From Haloarcula sp. DT43 (GTDB lineage: Archaea > Halobacteriota > Halobacteria > Halobacteriales > Haloarculaceae), in assembly GCF_037078405.1 (NCBI RefSeq), contig NZ_JAYMGZ010000004.1, forward strand, positions 496,001-560,000: DNA of 64,000 bases. Reading direction: 5' to 3'. Below the pieces are notes generated by a model. That model searched no databases, was not told the origin of the DNA, and saw only the letters and a list, made by a program, of their open reading frames with translations. Of the stretch, positions 1 to 9,160 are shown one piece after another (position 1 is the first letter of the stretch; the number at the start of each line of letters is the position of its first letter). A program made the translations under genes and the position numbers.

Positions 1-175
1 CTACCTCCTCCTGACGGAGCCGTACAGCATCGGCGACGAGGTCGTCATCGGCGACCAGCGCGGCATCGTCCAGGAGGTGGACATCCTCGTGACGCGCATC
101 GAGAGCGACGGCGAGGAGTACATCATCCCGAACAAGCGCGTGTTCAACGCGGGTATCGTCCGCATCCGCGGCTGA
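1..175 (+). CDS. MscS-family mechanosensitive channel, 3' end only
   Basis: The last 57 codons of a gene that begins before the window, read from base 2, with TGA at 173-175. Residues such as YSIGDEVVIGDQRGIVQEVD followed by a stretch ending IIPNKRVFNAGIV match the beta domain of small-conductance mechanosensitive channels, which lies just after the pore helix and usually reads like 'GD.V.I....G.V.eI....T.I'. The short ending after this domain suggests a compact MscS protein without the large cytoplasmic cage, a form common in haloarchaea. The membrane part cannot be seen, so the family call rests on this domain alone. Confidence 0.75.
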   Translation, partial: YLLLTEPYSIGDEVVIGDQRGIVQEVDILVTRIESDGEEYIIPNKRVFNAGIVRIRG

Positions 176-176
176 G

Positions 177-695
177 TCACGCCCGGTCGGTCGCCGTCCC
201 GTCCCCGTCAAGCGGTTCGGCCGGGACGCCGGCGACGGTCGTCTCCGGCGGCACGTCGGCTGCCACCAGCGAGTTCGCCGCGACCTGTGCGCCCGCGCCG
301 ATTTCGACGCCGGGGAGTACGACCGCGCCCGCGCCGACCATCGCCCGCTCGCCGACGACGACCGCCCCGGTCCGGTACTCTTCCTGGAGGAACTCGTGGC
401 ACAGCAGCGTCGCGTCGTAGCCGATGATGGCGTGGTCCTCGACGGTGATGAGTTCCGGCCAGAACACGTCCGGCGTCGACTCCAGGCCCCAGGCGACGCC
501 GTCGCCGACGGTGACACCGAGCCGGGAGAGCAGCCAGTTCTTCAGCCGGAGACTCGGCGAGACCCGACAGACGAGGATGACGGCGTAGTTGACCATCACC
601 CGGAGCGGGTGTTTGGCGTCCGGCCACGGGAACAGGGAGTTGTGCGGACCGGGCGTCGGCGTCCGGGTCAGTCGGTCGTGTCGTGAACCACTCAC
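177..695 (-). CDS. acyltransferase with hexapeptide (left-handed beta-helix) repeats
   Basis: A protein of about 172 residues, started at GTG 695; a TTG at 725 is possible but less likely, and ATG at about 599 would remove the conserved 'PTPGPHNSL' N-terminus. The C-terminal half shows the hexapeptide pattern of left-handed beta-helix transferases (VVVGERAMVGAGAVVLPGV, then 'IGAGAQVAANSLV'), ending in 'TVAGVPAEP', the usual close of the NeuD/LacA/CysE-type fold. It should transfer an acetyl or acyl group to a sugar or small molecule; the substrate is unknown. It follows trkH on the same strand with a gap of about 46 nt and may share its transcript. Confidence 0.8.
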   Translation of the reverse strand: MSGSRHDRLTRTPTPGPHNSLFPWPDAKHPLRVMVNYAVILVCRVSPSLRLKNWLLSRLGVTVGDGVAWGLESTPDVFWPELITVEDHAIIGYDATLLCHEFLQEEYRTGAVVVGERAMVGAGAVVLPGVEIGAGAQVAANSLVAADVPPETTVAGVPAEPLDGDGTATDRA

Positions 696-741
696 GTCCG
701 TCGTGTACGGGGCCGCGGTAATCAAACCCGTCGGCTCGCGG

Positions 742-2238
742 TCACCGCCGCCAGAACGTCGGCGTCAGCAACACCAGCACGGGCACGATTTCGATGCGGC
801 CGACCCACATCAGCAGTATCATCAGCACCTTGCTCGACCGGGCAAAGCCCTCGTAGGTCCCGTAGGGGCCGGCCTGACCGAACGCCGGCCCGATGTTGAA
901 GAACATCGACGCGGCGGCGCTTAACCCCTCGAACTCGGTAATCGGGACGCCCGCCCGCTCGCCGTCGGCGACGAGCAGGACGGTCCCGACGATGAAAAAC
1001 ACCAGCGCGATGAGCGTGTAGGCGTACACGTCCCGGACGGTGCTCTCGCTGATGGCCTCGTTGCTGAGCCGGACCGGGCGGACGCTGTTGGGGTGCGCGG
1101 AGACGTTCAGGTCCCGCCAGAAGGACTTGGTGACGACGAGCCAGCGGAGCGTCTTGATGGAGCAGGTGGTGCTCCCGGCCATCCCGCCGATGAACATCAT
1201 GACGAACAGGACGTTCTTCGCCCCGGCCGACCAGGTGTTGAAGTCCGTCGAGGCGTAGCCGGTCGTCGTGACGATGGCGGCGACCTGGAAGACGGCGTGG
1301 CGCACCGTCTCGCCCGCGCCACCGGTGTACCCCGGGTCGACCACGAGCAGACCGGTGACCAGCAGTGAGCCGACGCCGAGAATCGACAGATAGAAGCGGA
1401 ACTCCTCGCTGTTTCGCAGCCGCCCGGTGTCGCCCCGGACGAGCGCGTACAGCAACACGAAGTTCGTCGCGCCGACTATCATGAACAGCGTGACCGCCCA
1501 CTGGACGGCCGGCGAGAACGCGCCGATGCTCTCGGCCCGCGGGGAGAACCCGGCGGTGGCGATGGCGGTGAACGCGTGTGCCACCGCGTCGAAAAGCGTC
1601 ATCTCCGGGGCGAGGCCGCTGGCCCCCAGACCGACGAGAATCAGCGCCGCCGCCACGGTCAGCCCCAGGTACAGCAGTCCGAGAATACGCGCCGTCTGCT
1701 CGATGCCGGGGGTGAGCTTCGTGACGTTTTCCGTCCGTGCCTCGGTCTCCATGAGCTGGGCCCCGGCGACGGAGAGCCGCGAGAGCACGGCCGTCGCAAG
1801 CAACAGGACCCCGAGCCCGCCGAGCCACTGGAGGACCTGCCGCCACATGAGCAGCGCCTGCGAGTGGGCGTCGAAGTCCCTGATGACCGTCGCGCCGGTG
1901 GTCGTGATGCCGCTCATCCCCTCGAACAGGGCGTTGACCGGGCTGTCGAACACGCCCGTCCCCTCGATGTACAGCGGTATCGCGCCGACGACGGCGATAG
2001 TCAGCCACGCCAGCGACACCGTCAGGAACGCCTCGCGGTCGCTGATGCGGTCGCGTCGCAGTCGGGTCAGCGCCGTGCCGATGCCGAGCGTAATCGCTAT
2101 CGCGACGAGGTACGGCCACGGCGACTCGGCGTAGAGCAGGGCCACTAGCGTCGGAATCGCCAGCGGGACGGCCAACCACTGCATAATCGCCCCGAGAACG
2201 TTCAGCGCGGACCGAACGTCGACGGTCGTCAGTGCCAC
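742..2238 (-). CDS. trkH: TrkH-family potassium uptake channel subunit
   Basis: A 498-residue membrane protein with four repeated membrane-pore-membrane units. The four potassium filter loops are recognisable: 'GITTTGATVI', 'TAIATAGFS', 'VTTTGYAST' and 'GGMAGSTTCSIKT'. Proteins of this family form the K+ pathway of Trk/Ktr systems and work with a cytoplasmic NAD-binding TrkA ring, which is not in this window. Haloarchaea keep molar K+ in the cell, so TrkH is a central osmotic gene. The start is GTG at 2238; it lies 52 nt downstream of purD on the same strand. Length is normal for the family. Confidence 0.93.
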   Translation of the reverse strand: MALTTVDVRSALNVLGAIMQWLAVPLAIPTLVALLYAESPWPYLVAIAITLGIGTALTRLRRDRISDREAFLTVSLAWLTIAVVGAIPLYIEGTGVFDSPVNALFEGMSGITTTGATVIRDFDAHSQALLMWRQVLQWLGGLGVLLLATAVLSRLSVAGAQLMETEARTENVTKLTPGIEQTARILGLLYLGLTVAAALILVGLGASGLAPEMTLFDAVAHAFTAIATAGFSPRAESIGAFSPAVQWAVTLFMIVGATNFVLLYALVRGDTGRLRNSEEFRFYLSILGVGSLLVTGLLVVDPGYTGGAGETVRHAVFQVAAIVTTTGYASTDFNTWSAGAKNVLFVMMFIGGMAGSTTCSIKTLRWLVVTKSFWRDLNVSAHPNSVRPVRLSNEAISESTVRDVYAYTLIALVFFIVGTVLLVADGERAGVPITEFEGLSAAASMFFNIGPAFGQAGPYGTYEGFARSSKVLMILLMWVGRIEIVPVLVLLTPTFWRR

Positions 2239-2290
2239 AGTCGCTCACCGCCCGTGACGTCGGGCATCTGCTGGCGATGCCACCACGCGC

Positions 2291-3643
2291 TCAGTCCGCG
2301 CCACCGCGGATGTCGTCCATGTGGTCGATGCGCTGCTGGACGAGGGCCGCCGTGCCGATGTCGTGGCGGACCCGCAGGCCCTCCGTCCCGGCACGCTCCA
2401 AGGCCGCCTCGGCGATGGACTCCGCCTCAGCGATGGACTCGGCGAGGCCGACCACGGCGTAGGACCGCGAGGTCGTGGTGTAGATGCCGTCCTCGCGGTC
2501 GTCGACGCTGGCGTAGAACAGCAGCGCCTCGGGGGCCGTCTCCGCGTCGTCGCCGGCCTGCTCGCGGCGGTCCGCGACGACCTCCGCGACGACCTCGTCG
2601 TCGATTGTGACCTTCGCGCCGGCGTCGGGGTCCGCGGGATAGCCGTCCGGGACGGCGTACTTGCAGACGGTCGCCAGCGGGCGGAAGGACAGTTGCGGGA
2701 GCGGGTCGTCGTCGCGGGCGGCCGTCAGCACGTCGAGGAAGTCCGTGTTGAGGACCGGGAGCGTGTTCATGGCCTCGGGGTCGCCGAAGCGGGCGTTGAA
2801 CTCCACGACGCGCGGTCCCGTCTCGGTGAGCATGAACTGGCCGTACAGCACGCCTTTGTAGCCGTCGAGGGCGTCGACCGTCGCGCGGAGCACGTCGACG
2901 GCGTCCATGTAGTCGTCCTCGTCCATGAACGGCAGGTGGAGGCTGGCATCGGAGTAACTGCCCATGCCGCCGGTGTTCGGCCCCTCGTCGCCCTCGTAAG
3001 CGCGCTTGTGGTCCTGGACGGCGGGCGTGACCCGAAGCTGGCCGTTGGCGACGAACGCCTGGACGGTGAACTCCTCGCCGACGAGGCGCTCTTCGAGGAC
3101 GACCCGGTCGTAGTCGGAGTCACGGAGGTAGTCCTTGGCCTCCGCGGCGGTACACTGGTCGCCGATGACGCGGACGCCCTTGCCGCCGGTGAGGCCGGCG
3201 GGCTTGACCGCGAGGTCGCCGTCGTACTCGTCGATGTACTCGCAGGCGGCGTCCATGTCCTCGAAGGTCTCGAAGTCCGGGCAGCCCGGGATGTCGTGTT
3301 CCCGCATGAAGCGCCGCTGGAAGGCCTTGTCCGTCTCGATGCGGGCCTCCTGCTCCCGCGGCCCGAAGGTGTAGACGCCGGCGTCGTCCAGCGCGTCGGC
3401 GACCCCGGCGGCGAGTGCCGCCTCGGGGCCGACGACGGCCAGCGTGGCGTCGACCTCCCGGGCGTAGGTCGTCACGGCCTTCGGGTTGGTCGTGTCGAGT
3501 GCCTCGAAGCCGTCGGCGAGGGCGACGATGCCCGGGTTCCGGTTGCCGGCACAGGCGTACAGCTCCCCCGGCGAGTCCGCAAGCGAGCGCGCAATCGCGT
3601 GTTCCCGGCCGCCGCCACCCACGAGCAGCACTGTCTCTGACAT
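2291..3643 (-). CDS. purD: phosphoribosylamine-glycine ligase
   Basis: This 450-residue enzyme makes glycinamide ribonucleotide from phosphoribosylamine, glycine and ATP, the second step of purine synthesis. It opens with 'VLLVGGGGREHAIA', the typical PurD N-domain, and has the ATP-grasp region 'LAVKPAGLTGGKGVRVI' near residue 145, then 'NTGGMGSYS' and 'FNARFGDPEAMN', all PurD hallmarks. Length is a little above the bacterial 430 residues because of an acidic haloarchaeal insertion near residue 350. It is the first gene of a minus-strand run with trkH and the acyltransferase; no other purine gene is adjacent. Confidence 0.95.
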   Translation of the reverse strand: MSETVLLVGGGGREHAIARSLADSPGELYACAGNRNPGIVALADGFEALDTTNPKAVTTYAREVDATLAVVGPEAALAAGVADALDDAGVYTFGPREQEARIETDKAFQRRFMREHDIPGCPDFETFEDMDAACEYIDEYDGDLAVKPAGLTGGKGVRVIGDQCTAAEAKDYLRDSDYDRVVLEERLVGEEFTVQAFVANGQLRVTPAVQDHKRAYEGDEGPNTGGMGSYSDASLHLPFMDEDDYMDAVDVLRATVDALDGYKGVLYGQFMLTETGPRVVEFNARFGDPEAMNTLPVLNTDFLDVLTAARDDDPLPQLSFRPLATVCKYAVPDGYPADPDAGAKVTIDDEVVAEVVADRREQAGDDAETAPEALLFYASVDDREDGIYTTTSRSYAVVGLAESIAEAESIAEAALERAGTEGLRVRHDIGTAALVQQRIDHMDDIRGGAD

Positions 3644-3788
3644 ACCCGAAGGCCGGTCTGGCTCTCACGTAAGTATTGTCTTTTCGCCGGTTTTCGCTGA
3701 CTGTGGCGGTCGTTTCGAGCGCGCTCGTGGCCGAGTCGCCGGGCGGAGACCGGGAGCTACTTTACCCGACCGGCAGACACACACGTGC

Positions 3789-4052
3789 GTGACCCCTCCC
3801 CGCCCATTCATCGACCCCGCAACAGGAGAACTAGACACGGCCCAGATACTCTCGGAGGCCGTTCCGCTCGCGAAGCTCGTCGGCGTGTTCGTCGCCGGAA
3901 GCCTCCTCCCCTACGCCATCGTGTTCTTCGGTTCGGAGGGGACCGTACTGGGTGCAGTACTGGCCCTGCTCGGTGATTTCGTCCTCGCCGTCGGAGCCGG
4001 TGTCGTCCTCATGTACGTCGTCGCCCGTGGCATCCGGCTGGCCGGCGAGTGA
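3789..4052 (+). CDS. small membrane protein of unknown function
   Basis: An 87-residue protein started at GTG 3789, about 30 nt after a TATA-like box near 3757 (ctactttacc), as expected for a leaderless message. Residues about 28-50 and 55-80 form two hydrophobic segments separated by a short loop, so it should span the membrane twice. The N-terminal 25 residues are polar. I do not recognise a family. It lies alone between the divergent purD and the YyaL-like gene, with 51 nt to the next start. Confidence 0.65.
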   Translation: MTPPRPFIDPATGELDTAQILSEAVPLAKLVGVFVAGSLLPYAIVFFGSEGTVLGAVLALLGDFVLAVGAGVVLMYVVARGIRLAGE

Positions 4053-4103
4053 GGCGTCGCCGGCGTCGCGTTGCTTTTCAGCGCGGCGCTCCCAGCCACG
4101 GGT

Positions 4104-6302
4104 ATGAGCGACGCCACGGACCCGACGGCCCGAAACCGACTCGACGAGGCCGAAAGCCCGTATCTCCGCCAGCACGCGGACAATCCCGTCAACTGGCAGC
4201 CCTGGGACGAGACGGCGCTTGCGGCCGCAAAGGAACGGGACGTACCCATCTTCCTCTCTATCGGCTACGCGGCGTGTCACTGGTGTCACGTCATGGAGGA
4301 AGAGAGCTTCGAGGACGAGGCCATCGCCGAGCAACTCAACGAGCACTTCGTCCCGATAAAGGTCGACCGCGAGGAGCGCCCGGACCTCGACTCCGTGTAC
4401 ATGAGCATCTGCCAGCAGGTCACCGGCGGCGGCGGGTGGCCGCTGTCGGCCTGGCTCACGCCGGAGGGGAAACCGTTCTACGTCGGGACCTACTTCCCGC
4501 CGGAGGAGAAGCGCGGCCAGCCGGGCTTTGGCGACCTGCTCGAACGGCTCGCCGATTCCTGGTCGGACCCCGAACAGCGCCAGGAGATGGAGAACCGCGC
4601 CCAGCAGTGGACCGAGGCCATCGAGAGCGACCTCGAAGCGACGCCGGCCGACCCGGCGGACCCCGCAGAGGACATCGTCCAGACCGCCGGCACGATTGCC
4701 CACCGCGGGGCCGACCGCCAGGACGGCGGCTGGGGTTCCGGCGGGCCGAAGTTCCCACAGAACGGGCGGCTCCACGCGTTGCTGCGAGCGCACGCCGATG
4801 GTGGACAGGCGGACTACCTGACCGTCGTCGAGGAGACGCTGGACGTGATGGCTGACCGGGGGCTGTACGACCACGTCGGCGGCGGCTTCCACCGCTACGC
4901 CACGGACCAGCAGTGGGCCGTCCCTCACTTCGAGAAGATGCTGTACGACAACGCCGAGATTCCGCGGGCCTTCCTCGCCGGCTACCAGGCCATCGGCTCG
5001 GAGCGCTACGCGTCGGTCGTCCGGGAGACCTTCGAGTTCGTCCAGCGCGAACTCCAGCATCCCGACGGCGGCTTTTTCAGCACGCTGGACGCCGAGAGCA
5101 CGCCGCATAGCGAGTCGCGAGACGGTTCGGAACAGTCGAGCGGGGGCAGCCCGCCCGACGACCCCGGCGGCGAGACGGAGGAAGGGCTGTTCTACGTCTG
5201 GACGCCCGAGCAGGTCCGCGACGCCGTCGACGACGAGACGGACGCCGACATCTTCTGTGACTACTTCGGCGTCACGGAGCGAGGTAACTTCGAGGGCGCG
5301 ACGGTGCTGGCTGTCCGGAAGCCAGTAGGTGTGCTGGCCGAGGAGTACGAGCGAAGCGAGGACGAAATCACGGCGAGCCTCGAGCGCGCTCTGAACCAGA
5401 CCTTCGAGGCCCGCGAAAAGCGGCCACGGCCGGCCCGCGACGAGAAAATCCTGGCCGGCTGGAACGGCCTGATGATACGGGCGCTCGCGGAGGGCGCTAT
5501 CGTGCTGGACGACCAGTATGCCGACGTGGCCGCCGACGCGCTCTCGTTCGTCCGCGAGCACCTGTGGGACGCCGACGCGGGGCGACTCAGCCGCCGATAC
5601 AAGGACGGCGACGTGGCCATCGACGGCTACCTAGAGGACTACGCGTTCCTCGGGCGGGGCGCGCTCACGCTGTTCGAGGCGACCGGTGACGTCGAGCACC
5701 TCGCGTTCGCGATGGACCTCGGACGGGCCATCACGGAGGCGTTCTGGGACGACGAGCAGGGGACCCTGTTCTTTACCCCGACCGGCGGCGAGTCGCTGGT
5801 CGCCCGCCCGCAGGAACTGACCGACCAGTCGACGCCGTCCAGCACCGGCGTCGCCGTCGACCTCCTGCTGTCGCTGTCCCACTTCGGCGGCGTCCGCTTC
5901 GAAGACGTTGCCGAGCGGGTCATCCGGACCCACGCCGACCGCGTCGCCTCGAACCCGCTCCAGCACGCCTCGCTCACGCTGGCGACGGACAGCTACGAGC
6001 AGGGCGCGCTGGAACTCACGCTGGTCGGCGAGCGGTCGGAGTACCCCGACGAGTGGGCGGCGACGCTCGCCGAGCGGTACGTCCCGCGCCGGCTGGTAGC
6101 CCACCGGCCGGCCGACGCGGAGCGCTTCCAGCAGTGGCTCGACGCGCTGGAGTTGGACGAGGCCCCGCCCATCTGGGCCGGCCGTGAGCCGGTCGACGGC
6201 GAGCCGACGGTGTACGCCTGCCGGAACTTCGCCTGTTCGCCGCCGAAACACGACCTCGGGGCGGCGCTCGACTGGGGCGCGGGAACTGACGACGCGGCGT
6301 GA
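4104..6302 (+). CDS. YyaL/DUF255 thioredoxin-domain protein (spermatogenesis-associated protein 20 family)
   Basis: A protein of 732 residues started at ATG 4104. The N-terminus 'ESPYLRQHADNPVNWQPW' and 'IGYAACHWCHVMEEESFED' is the signature of the DUF255 thioredoxin-like domain, with a CHWC motif in place of CxxC. The rest has the alpha-toroid glycosidase-like body ('ARDEKILAGWNGLMIRALAEGA'). A central acidic insertion around residues 330-365 is rich in Ser, Gly and Asp. The biochemical role of the family is not established; a redox or sugar-related role is often guessed. It converges with the thioredoxin-like gene at 6306, only 3 nt between stops. Confidence 0.9.
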   Translation: MSDATDPTARNRLDEAESPYLRQHADNPVNWQPWDETALAAAKERDVPIFLSIGYAACHWCHVMEEESFEDEAIAEQLNEHFVPIKVDREERPDLDSVYMSICQQVTGGGGWPLSAWLTPEGKPFYVGTYFPPEEKRGQPGFGDLLERLADSWSDPEQRQEMENRAQQWTEAIESDLEATPADPADPAEDIVQTAGTIAHRGADRQDGGWGSGGPKFPQNGRLHALLRAHADGGQADYLTVVEETLDVMADRGLYDHVGGGFHRYATDQQWAVPHFEKMLYDNAEIPRAFLAGYQAIGSERYASVVRETFEFVQRELQHPDGGFFSTLDAESTPHSESRDGSEQSSGGSPPDDPGGETEEGLFYVWTPEQVRDAVDDETDADIFCDYFGVTERGNFEGATVLAVRKPVGVLAEEYERSEDEITASLERALNQTFEAREKRPRPARDEKILAGWNGLMIRALAEGAIVLDDQYADVAADALSFVREHLWDADAGRLSRRYKDGDVAIDGYLEDYAFLGRGALTLFEATGDVEHLAFAMDLGRAITEAFWDDEQGTLFFTPTGGESLVARPQELTDQSTPSSTGVAVDLLLSLSHFGGVRFEDVAERVIRTHADRVASNPLQHASLTLATDSYEQGALELTLVGERSEYPDEWAATLAERYVPRRLVAHRPADAERFQQWLDALELDEAPPIWAGREPVDGEPTVYACRNFACSPPKHDLGAALDWGAGTDDAA

Positions 6303-6305
6303 GGG

Positions 6306-6695
6306 TCAGGCCATCGCGTCTTCGATTTTGTCGGCGAGGTACACCGCGATGGGGACCGGCTCCTCCTCGACGAAGCGGGCTATCTCCTCGCCGTCGTGTT
6401 CGACGACGACCGTCGGGATGAGTTCGATGTCGTACGCCTCGACTTCCGGTCCGGTCTTCGAGCCGTCCTCCTCCTTCTCGACCGGATAGTGGTGAATCTG
6501 GTCCTCGGGGACGCCGGCGGCTTTCAGGGCCGCCCCGAAGTCGGGGAGCTGTGCCCGGCAGTCCTTGCACCAGTCGCCGCCCCAAATCTTGTACTCGAAC
6601 TCGTCGGCGTAGCGCGTGAGAACGTCGACGGTGTCGGAGTAGGCGTCTTCGACCCACACCGGATTCGGCTCCATGGTTTCGAGCGTCTGACTCAT
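6306..6695 (-). CDS. thioredoxin-like protein
   Basis: A 129-residue soluble protein. 'WGGDWCKDCRAQLPDFGAAL' gives a WCxxC redox pair (Cys-Lys-Asp-Cys), and 'YDIELIPTVVVEHDGEEIARF' contains the cis-proline of the thioredoxin fold (IPTVVV). It should reduce disulfides or act as a bacilliredoxin-like protein; the target is unknown. The Asp inside the CxxC motif is unusual compared with CGPC of classic thioredoxins. It stands convergent to the YyaL-like gene, which also has a thioredoxin domain; whether they cooperate is a guess. A TATA-like stretch (tatatgtatt) lies just before the start. Confidence 0.85.
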   Translation of the reverse strand: MSQTLETMEPNPVWVEDAYSDTVDVLTRYADEFEYKIWGGDWCKDCRAQLPDFGAALKAAGVPEDQIHHYPVEKEEDGSKTGPEVEAYDIELIPTVVVEHDGEEIARFVEEEPVPIAVYLADKIEDAMA

Positions 6696-6798
6696 GTCCG
6701 GCTATATGTATTCAGGGGGCTTGAAATCCCCGGCCGCGGATTCCCCGTCTCAGACCCGTTTCGGCAGACGAACGGGTGGTTCGGACCACGTGGCGGGG

Positions 6799-8907
6799 CT
6801 ATCGGTCGAACGCCACAGTCGTCCGAACGTCCCGCGACGACCGGCCGAGTTCGACCGTGTACGTTCCCTCGTCGACCGTCCAGCCGGAATCAGAGTCGTA
6901 CCGCGAGAACGCGAGGTCGTCGAGCGAAAGCGTCACCGTCCGCCGCTGGCCGGCGTCCAGCCGGATTGCCTCGAACCCGGCGAGTTCGCGCTCGGGTCGC
7001 TCGACGCCGTCGACGGCCGGCGGCCGGACGTAGGCCTGGACGACCTCCCGGCCCGGCCTGTCGGCGACGTTCTCGACGAGCACCGAGACGGTCTGGTCGT
7101 CGACCACCTCGGCGTCGCCGTACTCGAAGGCCGCGTAGGAGTGCCCGTGGCCGAACGGGTAGGTCGGGGACGCGTTCGCGTCGTCGAAGTGGCGGTAGCC
7201 GACGAACACGCCCTCGTCGTAGTGAACTTCGTCGTCGACGCCGGGGAACCGCCGTTCGGTCGCGGCGGTCGGGTACTCGCTCTCAGGCGCGAACGTCACC
7301 GGGAGCCGGCCGCTCGGGTCCCGGTCGCCGTAGAGGACGGCCGCCGCCGCGTCGCCGTCGCCCTGGCCGGGGTACCACTGTTCGAGGACCGCGGCCACGT
7401 CCTCGCGCCAGGGGAGTGCCACGGGGCCGCCGGACCGGACCACGACGACGGTGTTCTCGTTGGCGGCGGCGACGGCCGAGACGAGGTCGTCCTGCCGGCC
7501 CGGTAGCGCCAGCGAGTCGCGGTCCCGGGCCTCCGTCGTCGCGTCGCGGACGAACACGACGGCGACGTCTGCCGCCGCGGCCGCGTCGACGGCGTCGTCG
7601 AGCGACGGGTCCCGCTCTGCGGTGTCGTCCTCGCCGGCGTCCCCGTCCTCCCCGACGAACGGCAGGAGGTCGAACAGCGAGACGGACGCTATCCGCGGGA
7701 CGCCGACCGCCGACGAGACGTCGCCCTCGGCGCGGGCCTCGATGCCCTCGACCGGCGACACCGACCGGAACGGTGTCGTCTCCGAGGAGCCGCCGCCGCC
7801 CAGTTTCGGCTCGTCCACGTTCGGCCCGATGACGGCCACGTCGGCCCCGTCGTCGAGCGGCAGGACGCCGTCGTTGTCGAGCAGGACGGTCCCACGGGCC
7901 GCCACCTCCGTGGCGAGGTCACGGTGGCGCTGGCTGTCGAGTTCGCCCGCGTCGTCGCCCGTCCCCTGGCTCCCGTCGAGCCGGCCGAACCGGTCCATCT
8001 GCCCGAGCACCCGCCGGACCATGTCCGTGAGGCGGTCGGCCGGCACCTCGCCGGCGTCGATGGCGTCGGCGAGCGGGTCGCCGAACAGGCCCGCGCGCGT
8101 CGCGTCCGGGATGCCGTCGGGCCACTCGAAGCCCTCGTCGCCGTCGGCCGCCCCCGGAGCCGCCACGCCGGGCATCTCCAGGTCCAGTCCGGCGTTGGCC
8201 GCGCCGACGGTGCTCTCCAGCCCGTACCAGTCCGAGACGACGTAGCCGTCGAACCCCCACTCGCCTTTCAGCACGTCGCCGACGAGCCGTTCGTGGTCGC
8301 TCATGTGCGTGCCGTTGACCCGGTTGTACGCCGTCATCACCGAGCCGACGCCGGCGTCGACGGCCGCGCGGAACGGCGGGAGGTACAGCTCGCGGAGCGG
8401 CCGCTCGCCTATCTCGGCGCTGACGGTCGTTCGATGGGTCTCCTGATTGTTGGCCACGAAGTGCTTGACGGTAGCGACGACGCCCGCGGACTGGATGCCG
8501 TCGACGAGGGCCGCACCGATGTCGCCCGCGGCGACCGGGTCTTCGGAGAGGTACTCGAAGTTGCGGCCACACTGCGGGACTCTGACGAGGTTCACGCCGG
8601 GCGCGAGCAGCGCGTCCTGTCCGAGCGCCGCCGCTTCGCGCCCCATCGCCGCCCCCTGTCGCCGGGCGAGGTCGGGGTCGAACGCCGCCGCGGTCGCAAT
8701 CGACGCGGGGAAGGCGGTCGCACGCTCGCCCTCGGCGCGGATTCCCAGCGGCCCGTCGACGAGGCGAAAGGGCGGAATCCCGGCCTCGTCGACGCCCGGC
8801 AGGTACCCCGTCGCCGTGCCCTCGGGGTCGGTCGCGCCCCGGACGAGCGCGAGTTGCTGTGTCCGGGACAGTCGGTCGAGCAGCGCCTCGATGTGGTCGT
8901 CAGTCAT
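6799..8907 (-). CDS. glycoside hydrolase family 3 (beta-glucosidase-like)
   Basis: A 702-residue enzyme with the three GH3 parts in order: the N-terminal barrel with 'VKHFVANNQETHR' and the nucleophile motif 'YVVSDWYGLEST' (Asp of SDW, near residue 227), the alpha/beta sandwich ('GTVLLDNDGVLPLDD', a classic GH3 signature), and a C-terminal fibronectin III-like domain ('YPFGHGHSYAAFEY'). Such enzymes cleave terminal beta-glucosides or xylosides. No signal peptide is visible, so it probably acts in the cytoplasm. A TATA-like box (agtataagg) lies about 27 nt upstream, fitting a leaderless mRNA. The downstream remains of the histidine kinase lie 26 nt upstream of its start. Confidence 0.93.
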   Translation of the reverse strand: MTDDHIEALLDRLSRTQQLALVRGATDPEGTATGYLPGVDEAGIPPFRLVDGPLGIRAEGERATAFPASIATAAAFDPDLARRQGAAMGREAAALGQDALLAPGVNLVRVPQCGRNFEYLSEDPVAAGDIGAALVDGIQSAGVVATVKHFVANNQETHRTTVSAEIGERPLRELYLPPFRAAVDAGVGSVMTAYNRVNGTHMSDHERLVGDVLKGEWGFDGYVVSDWYGLESTVGAANAGLDLEMPGVAAPGAADGDEGFEWPDGIPDATRAGLFGDPLADAIDAGEVPADRLTDMVRRVLGQMDRFGRLDGSQGTGDDAGELDSQRHRDLATEVAARGTVLLDNDGVLPLDDGADVAVIGPNVDEPKLGGGGSSETTPFRSVSPVEGIEARAEGDVSSAVGVPRIASVSLFDLLPFVGEDGDAGEDDTAERDPSLDDAVDAAAAADVAVVFVRDATTEARDRDSLALPGRQDDLVSAVAAANENTVVVVRSGGPVALPWREDVAAVLEQWYPGQGDGDAAAAVLYGDRDPSGRLPVTFAPESEYPTAATERRFPGVDDEVHYDEGVFVGYRHFDDANASPTYPFGHGHSYAAFEYGDAEVVDDQTVSVLVENVADRPGREVVQAYVRPPAVDGVERPERELAGFEAIRLDAGQRRTVTLSLDDLAFSRYDSDSGWTVDEGTYTVELGRSSRDVRTTVAFDR

Positions 8908-8933
8908 ACCGGCAGTTCACAGCCGAGCGGGCC

Positions 8934-9111
8934 TTATACTGTCGACTGCGTCGGCCGGTCGGCGGCCTCGTGTTCCAGCCCCGAGACGACGAGCTTCGCG
9001 CCGCCCGACCGGCTCTCGGCCATCTCGACGGTCCACCCGTGGGACTCGACGACGTGCTGGACGATGGCCAGTCGGAGGCCGGTCCCCGACTCGGAGCTGG
9101 TGACGCCGTGT
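8934..9111 (-). pseudogene. sensor histidine kinase, C-terminal fragment cut off by an IS element
   Basis: Read on the minus strand from 9111 to a TAA at 8934, this piece encodes GVTSSESGTGLRLAIVQHVV and then 'ESHGW', the G-box and end of the HATPase_c ATP-binding domain of a histidine kinase. It has no start of its own. The first part of the same gene lies at 10511-11499, beyond the inserted tnpB element. Joining the base at 9111 to 10511 keeps the frame and gives VFTHGVTSSESGTG, the normal haloarchaeal sequence at this point. The second box reads GLRLAIV rather than the usual GLGLAIV. Confidence 0.85.
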
Positions 9112-9160
9112 GTAAATCGCCTCGGGGTTAAGCCCCGAGGCTTTCGCGTGGACTCCCGTT
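9112..9160 (-). ncRNA. probable 3' part of the TnpB guide (omega/re) RNA and right-end hairpin
   Basis: Just after the tnpB stop codon the minus strand holds the right end of the element, with a perfect 8-bp hairpin (9120-9127 pairing with 9133-9140) that ends 8 nt before the boundary. In studied TnpB systems the guide RNA scaffold overlaps the end of tnpB and this right end, and the guide is the next 15-20 nt of host DNA. Here that guide would begin acacggcgtcaccagc, which is histidine kinase sequence. The RNA itself is inferred from family knowledge; only the hairpin and position are seen. Confidence 0.5.

Noticed and set aside
3831-5561. Minus-strand 576-codon frame opposite the YyaL-like gene
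   Set aside because: It is the antisense shadow of a clearly conserved gene; high GC leaves few stops on the other strand.
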